Origin: Trichomonas vaginalis G3
Lineage: Eukaryota > Parabasalia > Trichomonadida > Trichomonadidae
Reading direction: 5' to 3'
NCBI RefSeq assembly: GCF_026262505.1
Contig: NC_067203.1
Coordinates: 25,029,411-25,093,410 of the forward strand
DNA length: 64,000 nt
This document shows, piece by piece, positions 58,486 through 64,000 of the stretch. The notes beneath the pieces are model-generated. The model searched no databases. It worked only from the letters and a program-made list of their open reading frames with translations, and was not told the origin of the DNA. Position 1 is the stretch's first letter, and each line of letters opens with the position of its first letter. Position numbers and translations under genes: made by a program.

Positions 58486-59733
58486 TTACTGCTGAGCCTC
58501 GTTCTTCTTGGAGATCTTCAGCTTGCCGAGGAACTTGGAGCGTTCTTCCTTTGTCTGGAAGCGGCCGTGTCCGAACTTGGAAGCTGTATCGATCCACTTG
58601 AGGTTGATCTCTTCTGTAGCGATACGGCGTGTGTTGATGTTGATTGTCTTGCGGAGTGTGATGGCGCGCTTGACTGTGCCGACAACGGAGCCCTTGATCA
58701 TGAGGAAGTCATCCTTGACAAGGCCGTAGTGTGGGAAGCCACCCATTGGGTTGATTGACTTCTTTGTGAGATCGAAGGATGTTGAACCACCCTCGTTGAT
58801 CTTGCCCTCAACTTCGGCAGCACCGATTCTGTAGATGCGCTTGTTCATCTCTGTACGGTGGTGGCAACCGCGCTGGCCGTAACGAGCGACTGACCAAAGA
58901 ACACGAGCTGGGTTCCATGGGCCGATGCAAGCAACTTTCCTGCGGCCACGGTGGGTCTTCTTCTGAAGACGCTTTGTGCCGTAACGGTGGATAACACCTT
59001 CCCAACCGAAACCTTTGCCAACACCGATTGTGTCGATCTGTTCGCCCTCTGTGAAGACATCGGCGACCTTGATCTCCTTTTCGAGGATGGACTTGGCATA
59101 GTTGAGCTTAGCAGCAACATCGCCACCGTTGATCTGGATTTCGATCATGTGAGCCTTCTTCTGGCCAAGGTGGTTGCCCTTGAGGACCTTCTTGGCGCCC
59201 TGCTCGTTGGCATCAACACCGCGTGTTGTTGTCTTGGCGGACTGTGTGTGAGCGATGACACGGATGACTGTAGCCTCCTTCTGGAGTTCTTCGAGTTGCT
59301 TCTCACGCTTTTCAGCGGCCTTGCCGTTGGAAAGGCAGGAGAAAGCCTTGCGAGCCTTGGACTGGTACCAGTTCTTGTAGTAGTTACGCTTGACTTCTTC
59401 GTTGACATAGGAAGCCCAAACTGTTGTGACTGGCTTGAGGCCTTCAATTGTTGGCTTGTAACCGATGATACCAACAACGAACATTGGTGGTGTTTCGAGG
59501 ATTGTGACTGGTTCGCAAGCTTCCTTCTTGTGGAGACGGGAGTTTGGACGGACAACATCACGGAGAACGTGTGTCATACCAGCCTTGTAACCGATGAAAG
59601 CGCAAAGATGTGGCTTCTGGGAGGCATCATCCTTTGGCCAGCTGCGTACGCGGCCACGGACGGCATGGGAGCGGCCACGTGGGAGGAAACCGAGGGAACC
59701 ACGGCGTGGAGCATTGAACTTGCGGTGAGACAT
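58486..59733 (-). CDS. RPL3: Large ribosomal subunit protein L3 (uL3), 415 aa
   Basis: The canonical start is MSHRKFNAPRRGSLGFLPR at 59733; seven upstream codons in frame are ignored. Highly conserved segments include GYKAGMTHVLRD, GVGKGFGWEGVIHRYG and GQRGCHHRTEMNKRIYRIG. L3 lies near the peptidyl-transferase centre. Codon use is strongly biased and GC is much higher than in the neighbours, as expected for a highly expressed gene. This also produces a long spurious antisense frame. Some conserved residues in the loop read FPHYG. Confidence 0.97.
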   Translation of the reverse strand: MSHRKFNAPRRGSLGFLPRGRSHAVRGRVRSWPKDDASQKPHLCAFIGYKAGMTHVLRDVVRPNSRLHKKEACEPVTILETPPMFVVGIIGYKPTIEGLKPVTTVWASYVNEEVKRNYYKNWYQSKARKAFSCLSNGKAAEKREKQLEELQKEATVIRVIAHTQSAKTTTRGVDANEQGAKKVLKGNHLGQKKAHMIEIQINGGDVAAKLNYAKSILEKEIKVADVFTEGEQIDTIGVGKGFGWEGVIHRYGTKRLQKKTHRGRRKVACIGPWNPARVLWSVARYGQRGCHHRTEMNKRIYRIGAAEVEGKINEGGSTSFDLTKKSINPMGGFPHYGLVKDDFLMIKGSVVGTVKRAITLRKTININTRRIATEEINLKWIDTASKFGHGRFQTKEERSKFLGKLKISKKNEAQQ

Positions 59734-59915
59734 AGCAAGAAAAGGCCGAGTCACTTTTTCTCAGACCAATCAATTCGGTCAATTTGTGTTATTTCTTTGT
59801 ATTCTAACATACCTTATTATAATATGATCGTTTTTCGTCTTATTGGCCTGAATTGTTCTTTTTCATTCATTTTTTTGACATTTTCACTTTACTTGACAAA
59901 AAAATTATTTTTCGT

Positions 59916-60497
59916 ATGATTTGTATTTTTCTTTCTCACATCAAATCATTCGAAAGTGAAGATGATTTACGATTGAAATGCACACTTTGCCAGAAAGTCG
60001 TTGCTTATCATCAAACTAATTTGAATCAAATCCATCCGTTTGATAATTCATTTTGTAATAAAGATCCCAAAAATAAATATTGCAAATTTATTATGGGTGT
60101 ATCAGAACAATACCTTCAATTGACTAATCCAATACAGAAAAACGAATATTGCACTCGTTCTTCATTATGTCCGAAAAATTTAAGTGAAGATTTAAGTGGA
60201 TCTCGCTGTGAATCATGCGTCTTTTTAGCAAATCACTTAAATCATGTACCAAAAGAGAATCAGACTACTGCTTTTAGCTCATTTTGCCTGACGAGTCGTC
60301 CTGCGACCACGTTCTTATGTGGTGATATAGAGGATGATGGTTTAGACTATTTTCTCCGTGATTTAGAAAAATATAAGGAACCAGAACAAGTTTGTGTAAA
60401 ACAACACTTTTGCAAACGTAAGAAACATCAAATACCAAACGAAACAAATACCACTACAGAAACTAACCAAACAGAAGAAGCAAAACAGGAACTTTAA
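59916..60497 (+). CDS. Secreted saposin-like protein with two cysteine-rich units, 193 aa
   Basis: The ATG at 59916 gives a short hydrophobic start (MICIFLSHI). Two units show saposin B-like cysteine spacing: first CTLCQKVVAYH ... CNKD..CKFIMG ... CTRSSLC, then CESCVFLANHL ... CLTS ... FLCGD ... CVKQHFC. Saposin-like proteins act on membranes or lipids, and trichomonads have several. The C-terminus is a Thr/Asn/Glu tail. The domain call rests on cysteine pattern and helical context only. Confidence 0.6.
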   Translation: MICIFLSHIKSFESEDDLRLKCTLCQKVVAYHQTNLNQIHPFDNSFCNKDPKNKYCKFIMGVSEQYLQLTNPIQKNEYCTRSSLCPKNLSEDLSGSRCESCVFLANHLNHVPKENQTTAFSSFCLTSRPATTFLCGDIEDDGLDYFLRDLEKYKEPEQVCVKQHFCKRKKHQIPNETNTTTETNQTEEAKQEL

Positions 60498-61044
60498 ATT
60501 TCGTATAGAAATATCCCTGCTATACACTAGCGTAACATATCAGAGAAGCTCATACATACAATATATTAGTGATTCAAACTATTTCAAATCAATTTGTTTT
60601 TTATTTCATAAATGTATTTTCTATTTCTTTTTCACTGAGTTATTTTTTATTTGTCCTATTTGTATGTTAAACAATTTGCGCATAACTTCCTATTAATTTA
60701 GTTTTTTTGGAAATTGATATTAGCTCCTTAACTTCTCAATCGCTGCCAGTGATAGATTAGCAGATGTACATCACATAAATGCTATTGATACTATCCATCT
60801 TTGCTTTTACTCCCATCATTATTTCATTTCTGATTCCTTGATTAAAACAAAATTGAAGATCTGGTCGATCATAGTTTAACTATTATATCATGAACCCTAT
60901 TTCGAGCCGCTTTGAAAACAACCTTTTATGAAATCAGAAATTTACAAAATTTCAAATTCAATATTGAAACAAACACATTCAAAATATGAATCTAGTTATG
61001 TTTTGCCAAATTGTAAATAGAAACTTTCTATCGTTCAAAACATT
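60498..61044. other. Intergenic, nothing recognised
   Basis: AT-rich spacer. TCAAAACATTATG at the next start is a weak initiator candidate. Confidence 0.4.
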
Positions 61045-61635
61045 ATGAAATCACGGGCTCGAGCAAAAACCCTTAAACTTGCTCTAATTGGAACACAAAG
61101 AGTTGGCAAAACATCTCTTTTAACGAAATTTCACTTCGGAAATTTCGAAAAGAACACGATTGCAACAGTAGGTGCTTCATTTATCTTACATACATTTAAA
61201 ATCAATGGAAATGATGTTTCATTCCAAATTTGGGATACAGCAGGGCAAGAAAGATATCGTAGTTTAGCTCCAATATACTATCGAGATGCTTTATGTGCGA
61301 TCGCTGTTTTTGATTTGACAATTCCTCAAACATTCGAAGAAATGAAAATATATGTCGAACAATTCAAGCAACATTGTTCCGATTATTACCATATTGCGAT
61401 TGTAGGAAACAAATTGGATTTGGTTCCTCAAGCAGGAAGTGTAGATGTACAACAAATTGAGAGATGGACTAAAAATGAAGGATTTTCGTTCCATAGAACT
61501 TCTGCATCTACCGGAGAAGGTGTTAATGAAACATTTCAACACATCGCAGAGACTGTAGCAAACAGAATGTCAGCACAAGCTGTTAATGAATCCATAGATA
61601 TTGAGGAATCTAACGAAAAGAAAGGATGCTGTTAA
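61045..61635 (+). CDS. Rab5-like small GTPase, 196 aa
   Basis: Membrane-traffic regulator. G1 is GTQRVGKTSL, the switch I region ends TVGASF as in the Rab5/21/22 group, switch II is WDTAGQERYRSL, the base-binding motifs are GNKLDL and TSAST, and the C-terminal KGCC is a geranylgeranylation signal. All catalytic residues are present, including Gln in AGQE. The length is normal. Likely on early endosomes. Confidence 0.93.
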   Translation: MKSRARAKTLKLALIGTQRVGKTSLLTKFHFGNFEKNTIATVGASFILHTFKINGNDVSFQIWDTAGQERYRSLAPIYYRDALCAIAVFDLTIPQTFEEMKIYVEQFKQHCSDYYHIAIVGNKLDLVPQAGSVDVQQIERWTKNEGFSFHRTSASTGEGVNETFQHIAETVANRMSAQAVNESIDIEESNEKKGCC

Positions 61636-62200
61636 TTTACAAATATTTTACTTTATTTGTTTACTGTTTTTATATATTATATGATCCTATGTGAAGTTAA
61701 TTCACATGTATAAACTCTTCAAAGTTATTTCACTTTAAATAACTAAATAATGAATTTTATATTTATCTAAAAAATTTATGTATCATCCTTATTGCTATTT
61801 TATAACATAGAATGTGTGCGTTCAACAGATTGAACAAAATCCTATCGAAATTAAAATTTATAATTTATTTCGTTTGATTATTATGCTTTCTTAATATATT
61901 ATACAAAGCAATCAATAAGCAATAAGATACTTCATTGATAGTCGTCAATTTGGGAGTAGAATAAATTCATCATTGAAAGATATCTAATAAATCAATTACA
62001 AGACTAAGATTTAACTCACCATTATCGGAGTTAATAGTATAGCAACAACAGAATTTCATGTATATCAAATGGGCATTGATGTCAATGCAAAATTGCTACT
62101 ATTGATATGTATAGTACATTATGAGGGAATTGACACATCAAATAATCAAAAATATGGTTCCATCCACATTTGTATCTTATAAATTTCAGAATTCAAAGAA
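61636..62200. other. Intergenic, nothing recognised
   Basis: AT-rich spacer without gene or clear repeat. Confidence 0.4.
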
Positions 62201-62866
62201 ATGAAATCATTTAAGATAAAAAGTGACAAAACGATGGATCCAAATTGCGGAGTTAAGACTTGGTATTTAAAGCCAACCTTTTATTTCCAGATACTTTGGG
62301 CCGTATTCAGCTTTGTAATTATTATTTATAATATTGTCTTATTAAGCAAGACAACTGATGGATTTTTCAATCGTGCTGTCTCATCAGGACCAAGTACAAT
62401 TGCAGTATTCATTCTCATTTTCGTCATATTATCAGTTGTAGGCAATTGCCTTTCAATTTTCAGACTTTTCAGAAAATACAAGAAACTCATCCTTTACGGA
62501 TCATGCGTTACATCAGCTTTCACAATGATCCTTGCTATTATTTACGCTTCAGTATATGGCAACCAAAGTTATGAGAAAGATACAGCTGATAAAGAAATTA
62601 TTAGATACATGTACAAGTATCCAAATAATCCTGAAACAATCAATTTCAAGAAGCATATTACAGGCAAGGAAGTTGATGCGATCTACAATTACAATGATGC
62701 CAGATTAACTCACGCCGGAAAGATACTTCTTGGACTTTTGATTACATGGTTCTTACAACAATGCTGCTTACTCTTTATCTTCATTCAAGATGATGAATAC
62801 GCCGAAGTTGGAAATTCTCAACCTCTTACTGCTAATGATGGCCTTGCAGAAACTTACAGTAAGTAA
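62201..62866 (+). CDS. Tetraspanin-like four-helix membrane protein, 221 aa
   Basis: Membrane helices at about 28-50, 66-88, 96-116 and 172-195, with the large loop between helices 3 and 4 (KDTADKEIIRYMYKYPNNPE). The N- and C-termini would be cytosolic. Layout and length match trichomonad tetraspanins, but the loop has no CCG motif or cysteine pairs, so classical family membership is uncertain. The tail carries a Tyr-based sorting-like end (AETYSK). Confidence 0.55.
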   Translation: MKSFKIKSDKTMDPNCGVKTWYLKPTFYFQILWAVFSFVIIIYNIVLLSKTTDGFFNRAVSSGPSTIAVFILIFVILSVVGNCLSIFRLFRKYKKLILYGSCVTSAFTMILAIIYASVYGNQSYEKDTADKEIIRYMYKYPNNPETINFKKHITGKEVDAIYNYNDARLTHAGKILLGLLITWFLQQCCLLFIFIQDDEYAEVGNSQPLTANDGLAETYSK

Positions 62867-63302
62867 AACCGAGTAAATATACGTGATTTAACCACTTTTA
62901 TTTGAAATAATTTTTAAATTTTTTTAAAATTATTTTCAATTTTCTGAGCAAAACCAAGCTATTTCCCTATATTTAAGTCTATCGTTAATATAATAATGAT
63001 AGTTGAACTAACTGAATAGAAAAGAAATTTCCTATCCAAAAATTATTTGTGTTATCATGATGTACAACTGCAAAATCAATATCAAATACCGATTTTTATT
63101 CATATGTTTAGATTATTTTGCCTCATTCTGAGTCCATAATTCTGAAATGATCTGGTAATTCACAGAATTGGGTTTGATTTTGATTTTAAAACACAATTAT
63201 AAGGAAAATCAAACATTAAAATTTCCACCCTAAAATTTTTAGAGGGCAAAAAAATCTTGTCACAAAAAAAATTTCTTGAATCTAAAAAAAAAATTTTTTT
63301 AA
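62867..63302. other. Intergenic, nothing recognised
   Basis: AT-rich spacer before the eIF2B gene, with no supported feature. Confidence 0.4.
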
Positions 63303-64000
63303 ATGACTGAAACAGAGGTAAAACCAACAGAGCCTGTGCAAGAAGGTCAAGCAAAACAACCGCAAAACAATCAGAAGCAACAAAAAGGCCAGCAGAAGCA
63401 GCAAAAAGAACAAAAAGAGCAAGGCCAACAAAATCAGCAAAAAGGCCAACAAAAGCAGCAAAAAGAGCAAGGCCAGCAAAATCAGCAAAAAGGTCAACAG
63501 AAACAGCAAAATCAGAAAGATCAAAACAAGAAACAGCAAAAACAACAAAATCCTGATCAACAACAAAAACAAAAGCCTCAGAATCAAAAGCAACAACAAA
63601 ATTCTAAGCAAGCCAATCAACAGCAAGGAAAAGCATCCGATAGTCAACCAAAAGAAGCCGAAATTGTTGTTCAAAAAGATAAAACAGCCATTGAGCAACT
63701 TTTCCCACATATTCCATGCGTAGCACCCATATCAAGCCAAGAAATACTCAGTATTGCCGAAAAAGCCAATCCAAACATGCAAGTTCATCCCTCATTTATC
63801 AAATTCATTTTAACAACCTGCTACGACTTAACCATTGATGAAAACGAGAAATGCCGCAAATTCCTCAAGACAATCAGCGAGATGGTCGATGATTTACCAG
63901 TAGAACCCAGAATAAATCAAAGTATCCTTGATATCATAAAATTCTCGATGAAAATCCTTACACAGATCCGCGTGACCACACCCGGCATTTCCAACTGCGT
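63303..64000 (+). CDS. eIF2B delta subunit, N-terminal part (runs off the window)
   Basis: Open for 232 codons from the ATG at 63303 to the window edge. Residues 10-120 are a low-complexity Gln/Lys/Asn-rich tail (KGQQKQQKEQKEQGQQNQQ) that binds nothing recognisable. The conserved part begins with AIEQLFPHI and contains VHPSFIKFIL, then a CRKFLKTISEMV block and ILTQIRVTTPGISN. These match eIF2B delta (VHP.F..L, RC..ML, and S..M.NAI), a subunit of the exchange factor for eIF2 in translation initiation. The C-terminal Rossmann-like half lies outside the window. Confidence 0.8.
   Translation, partial: MTETEVKPTEPVQEGQAKQPQNNQKQQKGQQKQQKEQKEQGQQNQQKGQQKQQKEQGQQNQQKGQQKQQNQKDQNKKQQKQQNPDQQQKQKPQNQKQQQNSKQANQQQGKASDSQPKEAEIVVQKDKTAIEQLFPHIPCVAPISSQEILSIAEKANPNMQVHPSFIKFILTTCYDLTIDENEKCRKFLKTISEMVDDLPVEPRINQSILDIIKFSMKILTQIRVTTPGISNC

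Noticed and set aside
58951-59919. 322-codon open frame antisense to ribosomal protein L3
   Set aside because: It is a by-product of the strongly biased, GC-rich codon use of L3 on the other strand. The translated sequence has no recognisable domain.
63282-63710. 142-codon Leu/Phe-rich minus-strand frame
   Set aside because: It is the complement of the Gln/Lys-rich low-complexity tail of the eIF2B delta gene, not a membrane protein.

Overview
This AT-rich window looks like nuclear DNA of a parabasalid protist such as Trichomonas or Tritrichomonas. Host genes are intronless and closely spaced, and include ankyrin proteins with a DUF3447-like N-terminus, a beta-helix surface protein, a saposin-like protein, a Rab GTPase and a tetraspanin-like protein. 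Several host genes carry TCA-type initiator-like sequences just upstream of the ATG (for example TCACTTTTATT near 50940). The left 25 kb is a Maverick/Polinton-type element with KilA-N genes, typical of this group. The species cannot be fixed from the sequence alone.

Layout. (1) 1-25.6 kb: Maverick/Polinton DNA with a protein-primed family B DNA polymerase, a retroviral-type integrase, a packaging ATPase, capsid-like proteins, a very basic small protein and a long fibre protein ending in a phage tail-collar domain. Bases 1-6410 are an indel-rich second copy of 10330-16711, so a segment of about 10.3 kb appears to be tandemly duplicated or misassembled. Most genes here are broken by single-base indels. 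(2) 25.6-28.3 kb: a KilA-N gene split by an insert of about 2 kb. The insert has inverted terminal repeats, a tandem array of about 14 long near-perfect hairpins and one ORF that may be a transposase remnant. The same 81 bases lie on both sides of the insert. (3) 28.3-35.2 kb: a second replicon-like element with a broken PrimPol/SF3-helicase gene, an intact DDE integrase and several small genes. It carries clustered inverted repeats that resemble intergenic repeats of the first element. (4) 35.2-64 kb: host genes: two ankyrin proteins, a coiled-coil protein, a PP4-like phosphatase, a WNK/NRBP-like pseudokinase, a ubiquitin-type E1, an RRM protein, a membrane-anchored M20 peptidase, a beta-helix surface protein, a TVP23 homologue, a nucleoside hydrolase, a GT61-type glycosyltransferase, ribosomal protein L3, a saposin-like protein, a Rab5-like GTPase, a tetraspanin-like protein and the start of eIF2B delta.

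The most unusual items are the hairpin array in the transposon-like insert and a family of GC-rich double-hairpin modules scattered through both mobile elements. Several modules lie inside unrelated ORFs, and three of these are read in one frame to give nearly the same short peptide (PQxGxDxxH-like). Frameshifts concentrate in the mobile DNA and the host genes are mostly clean. This means either element decay or poor consensus quality in repeated DNA. Two host genes (nucleoside hydrolase and RRM protein) carry a single in-frame TAA.
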